Of a DNA stretch of 64,000 bases, positions 1 through 8,910 are shown piece after piece (positions within the stretch are counted from its first letter, which is position 1; each line of letters begins with the position of its first letter). The DNA is taken from the NCBI RefSeq assembly GCF_018343545.2, contig NZ_JAGYPE020000016.1:1-64000 (forward strand), written 5' to 3'. The position numbers and the translations under genes were made by a program. The notes below the pieces were generated by a model. The model saw only the letters and a program-made list of their open reading frames with translations. It made no database searches and was not told where the DNA came from. Origin of the DNA: Neobacillus citreus (GTDB taxonomy: Bacteria > Bacillota > Bacilli > Bacillales > Cytobacillaceae).

Positions 1-172
1 CCTATTGATTTACCTTAATCCAATTAAAATGTTTGTAGGTATATTTTTTTTCACTATCTAACAAAAAAGTGTGTACTTGTTAAAACTCATTATTTACCTA
101 ATAATAACAATAACGCCATTTCATAGAAGTAATATACCTAAATTGAATTTTGGAAAAAAAGGAGGAGAGACT

Positions 173-1051
173 ATGAAACTAAGAGTTTCAGCGGTACAGT
201 ATCATCTTCATACAATAAGTTCATTTGAACAGTTTTCCAACCAAGTAGAACATTATATTAAAACTGCTGCAGAATTTGAATCAAACTTTATTATATTCCC
301 GGAATTTTTCACCACGCAGCTACTGTCTATTAGTAATAACCAAGAAGAGCCCTTGACCATTCAAGATCTTCCTAATTTCACTGAACAATACCTAAGCTTA
401 TTTAAAAATTTGGCTACGCAAACAAAGATGCACATTATTGGAGGAACCCACATTCTCCGAAAGGGTGGACAATTATATAACGTTGCACACCTATTTTATC
501 CTGATGGAAGAGTTGCTGAACAATCAAAACTTCATCTTACTCCAACTGAAATTAAAGAGTGGAAAATAACACCTGGCGAAAAACTGGAAGTGTTTGAAAC
601 TGATAAAGGCAAAATTGCCATGTTAACTTGCTATGATATTGAATTCCCAGAAATAGTTCGGATAGCAAAGGCAAAAGGCGCAGACATCATTTTCAGTCCA
701 TCTTGTACTGATGATCGGCACGGATTCCACCGTGTTCGATACACTAGCCATGCCAGGGCTATAGAAAATCAAATCTATGTTGTGACCACCGGAACTGTTG
801 GTTCCCTTCCAACAATTGATTTTATGCGGGCGAACTTTGGCCAAGCTGCAGTAATTACACCTAACGATATCCCCTTCCCTCCTCGTGGTATTCAAGCAGA
901 GGGTGAAATGAATCAAGATATGATCATAACAGCCGACTTAGATTTGAACCTTCTTTATCAAGTTCGTGAAAGTGGTTCCGTCACCACTTGGCGTGATCGC
1001 CGTATAGATTTATATCCAGATTGGCTGCCCGAAAAAACTCACTCGACATAA
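173..1051 (+). CDS. Carbon-nitrogen hydrolase (nitrilase superfamily)
   Basis: A 292-residue C-N hydrolase that should cleave an amide or nitrile of a small metabolite in the cytoplasm; the substrate is not evident. The Glu-Lys-Cys triad is readable: Glu in PEFF, Lys in QSKLHLTP and the nucleophilic Cys in LTCYDIEFPE. I chose the ATG at 173 because AAAGGAGGAGAG lies just upstream; an in-frame start at 71 has no ribosome site and would add 34 atypical residues. A GNAT acetyltransferase follows after 18 bases. In Bacillus YhcX an acetyltransferase and a nitrilase domain are fused in one chain, so this pair looks like a split version with the order reversed. The family is certain, the substrate unknown. 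Confidence 0.9.
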   Translation: MKLRVSAVQYHLHTISSFEQFSNQVEHYIKTAAEFESNFIIFPEFFTTQLLSISNNQEEPLTIQDLPNFTEQYLSLFKNLATQTKMHIIGGTHILRKGGQLYNVAHLFYPDGRVAEQSKLHLTPTEIKEWKITPGEKLEVFETDKGKIAMLTCYDIEFPEIVRIAKAKGADIIFSPSCTDDRHGFHRVRYTSHARAIENQIYVVTTGTVGSLPTIDFMRANFGQAAVITPNDIPFPPRGIQAEGEMNQDMIITADLDLNLLYQVRESGSVTTWRDRRIDLYPDWLPEKTHST

Positions 1052-1069
1052 TTAGGGGGTAAAGAAGCG

Positions 1070-1735
1070 GTGTATTTTAAAAAATTTTTTGTCTTCAATC
1101 AAGATCGTGCCGTCCCAGCTGTAATCCGAAATTATACAGAAAAAGATTTTTCAGATTTAATCCGTGTTCAACAGGAAAGTTTTCCTCCTCCATTTCCTCC
1201 TGAATTATGGTGGAATAGAGAACAATTGAATAATCATATTACTTTATTCCCCGAGGGCGCCCTATGCATTGAGGTTGATGGGAAAATTGCAGGTTCTATG
1301 ACTGGTCTGTTGGTTGATTTTGATTCTAGACATCCAGAACATACATGGGAGGAAATCACAGATAACGGTTATATCCGTAATCATAATCCCCACGGTAATA
1401 CTCTTTATGTTGTTGATATAAGCGTGAGTCCCTCCTATCGAACTCTCGGATTAGGTAAATGGTTAATGATGTCAATGTATGATGTAGTTGTTTTTAAAGG
1501 TTTAGAACGATTGCTTGGAGGAGGAAGGATGCCAGGCTATCATAAAAAAGCAAGTGAACTGACCCCTGAACAATACTTGGATGCTGTTGTAAAAGGGGAA
1601 TTAAAAGACCCTGTTATCACGTTTTTGCTTCGTTGTGGTCGTACCCCAGTTCAAATTGTAGCAAACTATTTGGAAGATGAAGAGTCGTGCAATTTTGGAA
1701 CATTGATGGAGTGGAAAAATCCCTTTATCTGTTGA
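1070..1735 (+). CDS. GNAT-family N-acetyltransferase
   Basis: A 221-residue acetyl-CoA-dependent acetyltransferase. The acetyl-CoA loop is visible in VSPSYRTLGLGKWLM (about residues 123-137), after the strand TLYVVDIS. The start is GTG at 1070, about nine bases after an AGGGGGT ribosome site. It is co-transcribed with the upstream nitrilase-like gene and is followed by a strong terminator, so the two form a closed two-gene unit. A paired role, for example acetylating an amine while the partner removes an amide, is an inference from the fused YhcX arrangement; neither substrate can be read from the sequence. Confidence 0.85.
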   Translation: MYFKKFFVFNQDRAVPAVIRNYTEKDFSDLIRVQQESFPPPFPPELWWNREQLNNHITLFPEGALCIEVDGKIAGSMTGLLVDFDSRHPEHTWEEITDNGYIRNHNPHGNTLYVVDISVSPSYRTLGLGKWLMMSMYDVVVFKGLERLLGGGRMPGYHKKASELTPEQYLDAVVKGELKDPVITFLLRCGRTPVQIVANYLEDEESCNFGTLMEWKNPFIC

Positions 1736-1741
1736 AAAAAT

Positions 1742-1772
1742 AATCCCCATCTCTAATTCAGGATGGGGATTT
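1742..1772 (+). terminator. Intrinsic terminator after the nitrilase/GNAT pair
   Basis: Ten-base-pair stem AATCCCCATC / GATGGGGATT with a 10-base loop, seven bases after the GNAT stop codon. The T-tail is weak (TTGGTTATTATTT). Confidence 0.75.
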
Positions 1773-1814
1773 GGTTATTATTTAAATAACTTGTTAAACA
1801 TTATACGTCTTGAC

Positions 1815-2480
1815 TCAATATGAAACTATTTCTTCTGCATTCCTAATTTCTCTAATTGCCTTACCCCGATCAGATTGATTGTATATCGCTGATCCAGCAA
1901 CAAGGACATTCGCTCCTGCCTCAATGCAGAGTTTGGCTGTTTCCGCGTTTACTCCGCCATCTACTTCAATTTCAACATCCAAATTTTTCTCTCCTACCAT
2001 TCTTGCAACCTGTCTAATTTTTGGCAGAACAGAATGTATGAAAGATTGCCCGCCAAAGCCTGGATTTACTGTCATCAGCAATACAAGGTCGATATCTTCT
2101 AGAATATGTTGGATTAAAGAGACTGGGGTGTGGGGATTTAATACTACTCCCGCCTTTATGCCTGCTGATTTAATTTGGTGAATGACACTATGCAAATGTG
2201 TGCATGCTTCAACATGAACTGTTATAATATCGGCACCTGCTTTTACAAACGCTCCAATGTATCTTTCGGGATTTTCTATCATTAAATGAACATCTAATGG
2301 TAATTTTGTGACTGGCCGGATTGCCTCTACAATTAGTGGGCCAATTGTTATATTTGGGACAAAATGACCATCCATAACATCAACATGAATATAATCGGCT
2401 CCGCCCTTTTCAACATCTTTTATTTCATCTCCAAGCCTTGCAAAGTTGGCTGAAAGAATGGAAGGTGCAATTTTGATCAT
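1815..2480 (-). CDS. rpe: Ribulose-phosphate 3-epimerase family
   Basis: A 221-residue TIM-barrel epimerase that interconverts ribulose-5-phosphate and xylulose-5-phosphate or a related ketose phosphate. Metal and catalytic signatures are intact: the N-terminal [33 protein letters not shown] and VDGGVN. Length is normal for the family. It is the last gene of a three-gene minus-strand operon with a transaldolase-like aldolase and a Gfo/Idh dehydrogenase, so it may be a pathway-specific paralogue, such as an allulose-6-phosphate epimerase, rather than the housekeeping enzyme. The fold is clear; the exact sugar is open. Confidence 0.88.
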   Translation of the reverse strand: MIKIAPSILSANFARLGDEIKDVEKGGADYIHVDVMDGHFVPNITIGPLIVEAIRPVTKLPLDVHLMIENPERYIGAFVKAGADIITVHVEACTHLHSVIHQIKSAGIKAGVVLNPHTPVSLIQHILEDIDLVLLMTVNPGFGGQSFIHSVLPKIRQVARMVGEKNLDVEIEVDGGVNAETAKLCIEAGANVLVAGSAIYNQSDRGKAIREIRNAEEIVSY

Positions 2481-2502
2481 CTAAAAATACCTCTACTTTC
2501 TA

Positions 2503-3192
2503 TTAAATTTTTATTTTATTCGTATCTACAATACTCTTCTCACCATATTCTTTTTGCCAATCTTCAATAAATACTTTAACATTTGCTTCCGTTGCACGAT
2601 GTGAAAAACATAATCTTAGAATATCTGGAGGGATCGTAACACCGTGAGCCCCAACTAGACAAACATCATGCACTTGTTGAACATTGTTAAAGCTTGCAGC
2701 AAGTACTTTACTGTTAAAGTGATGTTTTTCTATTATTTGTACGATCTCCTTAACCACATTCACAGCATTTCCTTCAAGCTTTTCGATACGATTAACATAT
2801 GGTGTAATATACGCAGCACCTGCTTTTGCCGCTATATATCCTTGTAATGGCGTATATATGGTTGTAGCCATTGTTCTTACACCAGCTTCGCTTAATGCTT
2901 TAATGGCCTTGATTCCTTCTTTCGTTACAGGAACTTTAATCACTAATTTATCGAGTATATTCTCACGGATATATTTTGCTTCTTTCACTATTTCTTCTGC
3001 ATGATCAGCTAGTGTTTGAACAAATAACTCTCTTTTACATCCGATTACTTCTCTGATTTCCTCAAGTAATTGCAAGAAATTCTTTTTTTCTTTTACAATA
3101 ATGCTGGGGTTTGTTGTAACCCCATCAATTGGATAATAGTCAACAAGTTCCCTAATTTCATCTAGATTGGCTGAATCAATGATTAATTGCAT
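2503..3192 (-). CDS. Transaldolase / fructose-6-phosphate aldolase-like protein
   Basis: A 229-residue small-type transaldolase (TalB/FSA subfamily). Signatures are QLIIDSANLDEIRE at the N terminus, GVTTNPSI, the Schiff-base lysine in LVIKVPVT, and YVNRIE. The in-frame ATG at 3222 is rejected: AAGGAAGGGG sits about nine bases before the ATG at 3192, where the conserved domain begins. It lies 22 bases upstream of the epimerase start and downstream of the Gfo/Idh gene. It could be a true transaldolase or an aldolase that splits a fructose-6-phosphate-like ketose; the sequence alone does not separate these. Confidence 0.87.
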   Translation of the reverse strand: MQLIIDSANLDEIRELVDYYPIDGVTTNPSIIVKEKKNFLQLLEEIREVIGCKRELFVQTLADHAEEIVKEAKYIRENILDKLVIKVPVTKEGIKAIKALSEAGVRTMATTIYTPLQGYIAAKAGAAYITPYVNRIEKLEGNAVNVVKEIVQIIEKHHFNSKVLAASFNNVQQVHDVCLVGAHGVTIPPDILRLCFSHRATEANVKVFIEDWQKEYGEKSIVDTNKIKI

Positions 3193-3239
3193 ATTGACAA
3201 CCCCTTCCTTTGTAGCATTCAATATTTTCTACCTGAACT

Positions 3240-4244
3240 TCAAATTGAGTTGGTTGACACCGCCAGATCGGCTGGATAAACAAGTCCAATTTGTTTCCGT
3301 GCCTCGTCCATAACTTCTAGTGTCATTAGCGAATTTTTAAAAGAATTGATAGAAGACTCTAACTGGTTACGATTAATTAAATCAATAAATTCTTTAACTT
3401 CATAATACATTGGAAGATCTTCTTGAGATTGAGTAATATCTTCAAAACTTCCATCCTGGTATCGAATTTGCACATTTGTCGGGGTTTCAAGTTGATCGAT
3501 TATGATGCTTCCTAGTTCTCCCTGAATTTCTGATGGGATATAGGAAGTGGTTATTTTGGAGTGTACGACAATGGCTTCACTTTCTTTATATTTACATAGG
3601 ATACTTCCTTCACCATCTACTCCAGACTCAAGCAATAAACCATTGGCTTTGATTTGTAAGGGTTTTCCGAATAAAGCAACCATTGGATATATACAATAAA
3701 CACCAATATCCATTAGAGAGCCATTGGAGAAAATAGGATTAAATGCATTTAAAATGGTTCCTTCCTTATAAGCATCATAACGGGAGGAGTATTTACAAAA
3801 GCTTGCAATATACCGACGAACTTTTCCAATTTTATGTAAGTTATTCTGAATACTTTTAAAATTGGGGAGACATGTTGTTTTTAAAGCTTCCATTAACAAT
3901 ACTTTATTTTTTTTTGCTGCGGTAATCATATTTTGTAATTCTGATATATTCGATGCAATCGGTTTTTCACAAAGAACATGTTTACCATTGTTCATACATA
4001 TAATGGCCTGTTCTGAATGAAAAGAATTAGGGCTAGCAATATAGACCGCGTCAATTTCCTTACTTTTTGCCATCTCTTCAACATTCGTAAAGATTGTCGT
4101 AACTCCATACTTTTCGGCAAACTTTATAGCAGTTTCCTCAGTTCGAGAATACACAGCGGTTAAGGAAAAATCCTCTACCAAACTAGCTGCTTTAATAAAT
4201 TTCTCGGTAATCTGATTTGTTCCAATAATTCCAAAACGTATCAT
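3240..4244 (-). CDS. Gfo/Idh/MocA-family NAD(P)-dependent oxidoreductase
   Basis: A 334-residue sugar or polyol dehydrogenase. The Rossmann motif FGIIGTNQITEKF opens the protein, followed by the family signature CEKPIASN, where the Lys is catalytic, and a C-terminal beta-sheet substrate domain. The ATG at 4244 is preferred because AAGGAGG lies six bases before it; the upstream ATG at 4268 lacks a site. It is first in the operon with the transaldolase-like and epimerase genes. The set suggests oxidation of an unusual sugar or polyol whose product is then isomerised and cleaved in the pentose-phosphate pool. That route is an inference. Confidence 0.85.
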   Translation of the reverse strand: MIRFGIIGTNQITEKFIKAASLVEDFSLTAVYSRTEETAIKFAEKYGVTTIFTNVEEMAKSKEIDAVYIASPNSFHSEQAIICMNNGKHVLCEKPIASNISELQNMITAAKKNKVLLMEALKTTCLPNFKSIQNNLHKIGKVRRYIASFCKYSSRYDAYKEGTILNAFNPIFSNGSLMDIGVYCIYPMVALFGKPLQIKANGLLLESGVDGEGSILCKYKESEAIVVHSKITTSYIPSEIQGELGSIIIDQLETPTNVQIRYQDGSFEDITQSQEDLPMYYEVKEFIDLINRNQLESSINSFKNSLMTLEVMDEARKQIGLVYPADLAVSTNSI

Positions 4245-4405
4245 AGATTGCCTCCTTGTAATTTGCATTTAATATACAAGTCACCGTTACCTAGTATACT
4301 TATTATAAATTGGATAATATCACGATGTAAGTACGCACTTTAATATCAAATAGTGTTTAAGGATATACTATGGGGGTTGGTTCTCATGCACCAAATTTGT
4401 GTCTA

Positions 4406-4476
4406 AAAAAAATAGTGCCTGCCACGGCCCGAATCATGTCAAAGAAATAGACAAAACGCGGGAGGTGACAGGCACT
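4406..4476. repeat. Hairpin repeat, family 2, copy A; acts as terminator
   Basis: Perfect outer arms AGTGCCTG.CAC and GTG.CAGGCACT enclose a loop containing TGTCAAAGAAATAGACA. On the minus strand the hairpin ends in a run of T (the A-run at 4406-4413), so it should terminate the M20 dipeptidase gene, whose stop is 16 bases away. A half copy with the same internal sequence lies at 7695-7740. Confidence 0.75.
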
Positions 4477-4491
4477 TATTCTATATGTGAA

Positions 4492-5859
4492 TTACTTTTT
4501 AACCAGTTCCAAAAACGAACAAATCGTCAAAATGCCTTTATCAAAGTTCTCCAGGTTAAAATGCTCATTTGGAGCATGAAGATTTTCATCCGGCAGTCCG
4601 AAGCCCATTAAGACAACAGGAACATTTAGGGCTTGGTTGAAATCCGATACAATTGGAATCGAGCCGCCTTCTCTTTTGTAAACAGGCGCCTTTCCATACA
4701 CATTTTCATACGCTTCAGCCGCTTTTTGAATCATCGGGCTGTCGATTGGCGTTAAGAATGGATTACCTGTATCCTGTAGAGTCACTTTTAATGTGCAGCC
4801 TTTTGGTGCGTGCTCTTCCAAATGATTTTTAATTAAGCCCTGGATCTTTTCAGGGTTTTGATTGTGGACAAGACGGCAGGTGATTTTGGCATGTGCCTCG
4901 TTCGGGATGACCGTTTTTGTCCCTTCCCCCTGGAATCCGCCCCATAAGCCGTTTATTTCCAAGGTTGGCCGGGAACTGATTTTCTCAGGGTATGGGTAAT
5001 TGTTTTCCCCGCCCGTTAACTCCGTTAACCCTAACGATTTTTTCAACTTTTCTTGATCAAAGCCCAACGCTTTAATTTGTTCCTTTTCAAATTCTGTCAG
5101 TTCCTGGACGTCATCATAAAAATGGTCCACATTCACCTTACCATTTGCATCGTGAAGCGTAGAAAGCAGCTGCACCAATAAATGATTGGCGTTCTGAACG
5201 CCCCCGCCGAACATGCCCGAATGCAAATCGGAATTTGCTGTTTTCAGGGTAAATTCAAGTGCACATAAACCTCTTAAAGAATAGGTGATTGCAGGAACTC
5301 CTCTGTCCCACATATCAGAATCGGAAATCACGACTACATCACAAGCTAGTTTTTCTTTATTTTCGGATAGATACTGTGGAAGATGAGGACTTCCGATTTC
5401 CTCTTCTCCTTCGATACAGAATTTTACGTTCACCGGCAATTTTTCATTTAACGCTAGCAGGGTTTCGACTGCTTTGATATGTAAGAACGTCTGCCCTTTG
5501 TCGTCTGTTGCCCCTCTGGCATAAATCTTTTCATCGCGGATCGTTGGTTCAAACGGAGGGGTTTCCCATAAATGAACTGGGTCAACAGGCTGTACGTCAT
5601 AATGCCCGTATACTAACACAGTCGGAGCATTTTCCTGGTGAAGCCAGTCGGCATAAATGATCGGATGCCCTTTTGTCTGGACGATTTGCACATGTTCCAT
5701 GCCAATGCCTTCTAATTTATGGGCAATCCATGTAGCTGCTTTTTGAATGTCCTCTTTATGCTCAGATAAGGAACTAATGCTGGGAATCCGGAGCAATTCT
5801 TTTAATTCCTCGACATTTTGATTATGCTGGCTGGATAAAAACTCGGATAATTGACTCAT
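4492..5859 (-). CDS. M20-family dipeptidase
   Basis: A 455-residue zinc peptidase of the M20 dipeptidase group (carnosinase/CPG2-like), expected to hydrolyse dipeptides or similar amides in the cytoplasm. The zinc-ligand motifs are intact: VYGHYDVQPVDP (His and the catalytic-loop Asp), ARGATDDKGQ (bridging Asp), EGEEEIGS (general-base Glu followed by a ligand Glu), ISDSD, and the C-terminal NEHF. A lid dimerisation domain lies at about residues 200-330. It stands alone, bounded by repeat-family hairpins on both sides, so it is probably monocistronic. Two other M20 enzymes in this window are of the amidohydrolase type and only distantly similar. Confidence 0.9.
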   Translation of the reverse strand: MSQLSEFLSSQHNQNVEELKELLRIPSISSLSEHKEDIQKAATWIAHKLEGIGMEHVQIVQTKGHPIIYADWLHQENAPTVLVYGHYDVQPVDPVHLWETPPFEPTIRDEKIYARGATDDKGQTFLHIKAVETLLALNEKLPVNVKFCIEGEEEIGSPHLPQYLSENKEKLACDVVVISDSDMWDRGVPAITYSLRGLCALEFTLKTANSDLHSGMFGGGVQNANHLLVQLLSTLHDANGKVNVDHFYDDVQELTEFEKEQIKALGFDQEKLKKSLGLTELTGGENNYPYPEKISSRPTLEINGLWGGFQGEGTKTVIPNEAHAKITCRLVHNQNPEKIQGLIKNHLEEHAPKGCTLKVTLQDTGNPFLTPIDSPMIQKAAEAYENVYGKAPVYKREGGSIPIVSDFNQALNVPVVLMGFGLPDENLHAPNEHFNLENFDKGILTICSFLELVKK

Positions 5860-5925
5860 GTTCTCACCTTTTCTAAATTATTTTCTCTTCTTATTTTATC
5901 TAAAACTAGAGAAAACAAGCAAATT

Positions 5926-5953
5926 GAGGCATGAGAACCGTCCCCATGCCTCA
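5926..5953. repeat. Family 1 hairpin repeat, degenerate short copy
   Basis: Arms GAGGCATG and CATGCCTC enclose the family-1 core AGAACCGTCCC. Only one half of the usual core is present. It sits between the dipeptidase start and the MFS stop. Confidence 0.6.
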
Positions 5954-5962
5954 ACCTATGCC

Positions 5963-7168
5963 TTACAGTCTGACTTCTGCAAGGGTTTCTTTTCTTTTTC
6001 CGTGCATGATGTAGTAGAGTGCCGTGCAGGCTAGGGCGACGATGGCCATGATGAGATATAGGTTACGGTAGCCGGTTAACGGGATGATGAAGCCAATCAC
6101 GTATGGACCGAATCCTAGGCCTGCATCCAGTGCGATAAAGTACGTAGATGTAGCCAATCCCATCCGCTCAAGCGGTGTTACTTTCACGGCAATGGCCTGT
6201 GAACAAGATTGGATATTGCCGAATCCGAATCCAATCAGGACAGCAGCAAGTAAGAAGATAATACCGCTCCCGGCTGAACTTAATAAGAATAATCCTGCTG
6301 CAAAGAGAATAAAAGTAGGATACATTACATAGTTGGCGCCTTTCACATCCATTAATCGTCCCGTGATTGGGCGGGATACCAGGATAGCTACAGCATAGAC
6401 GATAAAGAAGAAGCTTGCCACACTTACTAAATTAATTTCAATGGCATAAAAATTAATAAAAGATAGAACGCTTGCGTAACAAATGCCGGCAATCAGTGTG
6501 ACCAAGGCAATTGGCAGCGCTTTTGGCTCAATATAGTTAGAAAGCTTGAATCCTCCATTAACCGCCGCTTTTTTGGCAGATGCTTTGACTTCCGGTACTT
6601 TCATAAACAAGGCAATGATGAAGCTGATAAGGCCTAAAGCCAAACAGAAACTAAAAATGGCTGAATAGCTGGTATGCTGACTCATGTATAACCCTATGAA
6701 TGGGCCGATGGCAGTGGCCATGGTAGTACTCATACTGTAATAGCCAATCCCTTCGCCTTTGCGTGCGTTCGGGATAATCTGGGCAACAATCGTTCCTGTT
6801 GCGGTACTGGCTACCCCTAAAGCTAAACCATGTACAAAGCGGGTAAATAGTAAAAAGGTTACTCCTGAGTCGATGTAATATAATAAGGATGTCAAAATAA
6901 AAAAGATCAGACCCAAAAGCATCGTTTTCCTATTTCCAACGGATTCGATGATGCGCCCGATCACGAGTCGGCCAATCAAGGTTCCGATAATGAAAATCCC
7001 CGTCACTAGTCCAGCTTGGCTTTCACTGGCATGATAATGATTAACGGCGTAAACCGCGATGGTCACCAATAATAAATAAAAGATTAAGTATAAGAAAAAG
7101 TTTGCAGCCGAAATAATGATAAAGTCCTTCGTCCACAATTTAGGTCTCGCTTGTTCCAACTTCTCCAT
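5963..7168 (-). CDS. MFS transporter (DHA1-like, drug efflux type)
   Basis: A 401-residue membrane protein with about 12 hydrophobic segments. The loop 2-3 motif appears as GRLVIGRIIESVGNRKTMLLG, and TM5 carries the antiporter-like GYYSMSTTMATAIGPFIG. It exports a small molecule by proton antiport if it behaves like its family. Its first 29 bases overlap the end of the marR gene upstream, so the two are translated from one mRNA and the pump should be induced when the MarR repressor binds its ligand. The ligand is not evident. Confidence 0.87.
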   Translation of the reverse strand: MEKLEQARPKLWTKDFIIISAANFFLYLIFYLLLVTIAVYAVNHYHASESQAGLVTGIFIIGTLIGRLVIGRIIESVGNRKTMLLGLIFFILTSLLYYIDSGVTFLLFTRFVHGLALGVASTATGTIVAQIIPNARKGEGIGYYSMSTTMATAIGPFIGLYMSQHTSYSAIFSFCLALGLISFIIALFMKVPEVKASAKKAAVNGGFKLSNYIEPKALPIALVTLIAGICYASVLSFINFYAIEINLVSVASFFFIVYAVAILVSRPITGRLMDVKGANYVMYPTFILFAAGLFLLSSAGSGIIFLLAAVLIGFGFGNIQSCSQAIAVKVTPLERMGLATSTYFIALDAGLGFGPYVIGFIIPLTGYRNLYLIMAIVALACTALYYIMHGKRKETLAEVRL

Positions 7169-7601
7169 CTCCCGATTGAGTTATATTTTTTCGAATATCA
7201 TCCATTACACGGATGGCCGTTTTCAGATCCTCTTCTGAGATCCCCCTTAAAATTTCTTCTTCATAGGCATCAACGGTCTCGCGGACCTCTTGGTATAACT
7301 GTTTGCCAGCCTCCGTTAATTGCATCCGCTTTTCGCGCTTATCCTTTCCACGAACCTGCACGACGTAGCCCAATTCTTCTAATTGGCCGACTGTTCTGGT
7401 AATCGTCGGTTTCTCGACGCCCTGATAATTGGAAAGTTCAACAAGGGTGGCAGGATTGAAGTTTTCCAAATAATAAATGATTGTCCATTGCGCCCTGTGC
7501 AGTTCATGCTTCCCGAGCTCAGAATTGAGCCTTTTTTCAAAAGGACGATACAGCATTAATAGTTTATGGAAAAATTTCCGTGAATAATTAATGTAAATCA
7601 C
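7140..7601 (-). CDS. MarR-family transcriptional regulator
   Basis: A 153-residue winged-helix repressor. The recognition region is LVELSNYQGVEKPTITRTVGQLEELGYV and the wing VQVRGKDKREKRMQLT. It overlaps the following MFS gene by 29 bases. Two inverted repeats just upstream (7614-7653) are good operator candidates, which implies autoregulation of the pair. The start is uncertain: GTG at 7601 is nearly on top of AGGCGG, and an internal ATG at codon 16 has no ribosome site, so I kept the GTG. Confidence 0.87.
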   Translation of the reverse strand: MIYINYSRKFFHKLLMLYRPFEKRLNSELGKHELHRAQWTIIYYLENFNPATLVELSNYQGVEKPTITRTVGQLEELGYVVQVRGKDKREKRMQLTEAGKQLYQEVRETVDAYEEEILRGISEEDLKTAIRVMDDIRKNITQSGDGEVGTSET

Positions 7602-7613
7602 CGCCTAAAAATA

Positions 7614-7653
7614 GTTACTCATGGTAACTGTTATCAAAGGTAACTATATTACC
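7614..7653. promoter_or_regulatory. Candidate double MarR operator
   Basis: Two inverted repeats, GTTAC-5-GTAAC at 7614-7628 and GGTAA-5-TTACC at 7639-7653, share the half-site GTTAC/GGTAA and have centres 25 bases apart, directly upstream of the marR start. Tandem sites of this kind are typical autoregulatory MarR operators. Confidence 0.6.
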
Positions 7654-7694
7654 TTAGCAGGATTTAATAATACTGTCAATATTGTGAACACAAA

Positions 7695-7740
7695 AAGTGC
7701 CTGTCATGCACTCCATATAATGTCGAAGAAATCGACAAAA
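7695..7740. repeat. Hairpin repeat, family 2, half copy
   Basis: Carries the left arm AGTGCCTGTCA.GCA and the internal TGTCGAAGAAATCGACA seen in the copy at 4406-4476, but lacks the right arm. It lies in the 370-base marR/FAH intergenic gap, which otherwise holds only the operator and a likely extended -10 (TGATATAAT at 7922-7930). Confidence 0.55.
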
Positions 7741-7971
7741 AGGTATCGTTGATTAAGCACATAATCCCTATAATGGTGGTCATTTACAAACACCCCTTTA
7801 TCTTCTTGAAGATTACGAAATAAGCATACATGTTGAAACACATTTCATATCAAAAAGAATTTTTAAGGGGAAACACAAGGAAAAAAGGTGGAATTTTCAA
7901 TAAGAAAATGGAAGAACAATATGATATAATCAGCAACAGGTAAGATACATCAAGTGAGTGAAGGAGTTCAT

Positions 7972-8775
7972 ATGGTAATGCAGGTGCTTCAAAAAACACA
8001 AACGATAGTTCGCTATCAGAAACCTAACGGTAAAGCTTCTTATGGAATTGTTGAAGATAATGAGATATTACAATTGTCCAGTGATTTTGCTGAAATTGTA
8101 AATAATGATTTGAAATTTGACGGTGTAAGGGTTAAATATAGCGATGTGAAGATTTTGGAGCCAGTTATCCCCTCTAAAGTCGTTAATTTTGGCTGGACAT
8201 ATGCTGGACACGCAAAAGAGACTGGAGGAACGGCCAATCTTAAAGAGCCGTTTTTGTTTTTAAAACCGACCTCTTCCTTGATCCCAGACCAGGGCGAAAT
8301 CATCCTTCCATCACCTGACTTAACGCAACAGGTAGAATTGGAGGGAGAAGTGGCAATCGTTATTGGGAAGCGGGCCAAAAATGTAAAAGAAGAAGAGGCT
8401 ATGGATTACGTGTTTGGCTATACTTTATTTAATGATGTAACGGCAAGGGACCTGACAAAAACCGATCCCCAATTCACAAGAGGCAAAGGTTTTGATACAT
8501 TCGGTCCGTTGGGTCCGTGTATTGTGACTGGTTTAGATCCCACTAATTTACGAATCGTAACAAAATTAAATGGAACAGTGGTACAAGATGGCAATACGAA
8601 TCAGATGTCCCTTTCCATCCCTTTCCTTATCAGCTGGATTTCACAGGTTATGACACTGGAGCCAGGTGATGTTTTAGCTACTGGCTCACCTTCAGGAAGC
8701 TGTCCAATGAAGTCCGGAGATGTTGTAGTTGTTGAAGTAGAGCAGATTGGTAAGCTATGTAACTTTGTGAAATAG
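7972..8775 (+). CDS. Fumarylacetoacetate hydrolase-family protein
   Basis: A 267-residue FAH-fold enzyme, a metal-dependent hydrolase, isomerase or decarboxylase of beta-diketo acids from aromatic or sugar-acid breakdown. The metal-binding acids appear as VELEGEVAIVIG with a downstream FNDVTARDL, followed by the RGKGFDTFGPLGP loop and GDVLATGSPSG. The start at 7972 is supported by GAAGGAG six bases upstream; the alternative GTG at 7954 would place the ribosome site inside the gene. It is monocistronic with a strong terminator. No other aromatic degradation genes are adjacent, so the substrate is open. Confidence 0.87.
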   Translation: MVMQVLQKTQTIVRYQKPNGKASYGIVEDNEILQLSSDFAEIVNNDLKFDGVRVKYSDVKILEPVIPSKVVNFGWTYAGHAKETGGTANLKEPFLFLKPTSSLIPDQGEIILPSPDLTQQVELEGEVAIVIGKRAKNVKEEEAMDYVFGYTLFNDVTARDLTKTDPQFTRGKGFDTFGPLGPCIVTGLDPTNLRIVTKLNGTVVQDGNTNQMSLSIPFLISWISQVMTLEPGDVLATGSPSGSCPMKSGDVVVVEVEQIGKLCNFVK

Positions 8776-8838
8776 ATAATATTATTTCACAAACTAATGT
8801 CCTTTCACATTCTTGAAAACTATAAGGCATATCTAAAT

Positions 8839-8890
8839 AAGGTGTTAAATGCAAGTATTCATCTACTACTTGCATTTAACACCTTTACTT
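8839..8890. terminator. Two-way intrinsic terminator
   Basis: A perfect 19-bp stem (8839-8857 with 8867-8885) and a 9-base loop lie between the convergent FAH-family gene and regulator. A T-rich tail follows on the plus side and TTATTTAGATAT on the minus side. Confidence 0.85.
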
Positions 8891-8910
8891 TTAAACAATT
8901 CTTATAGAAC

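Noticed and set aside
7695-7740. Pair of Spo0A boxes (TGTCGAA) upstream of the FAH-family gene
   Set aside because: The match lies inside a repeat-family sequence, and the sister copy has TGTCAAA, so a regulatory reading is not supported.
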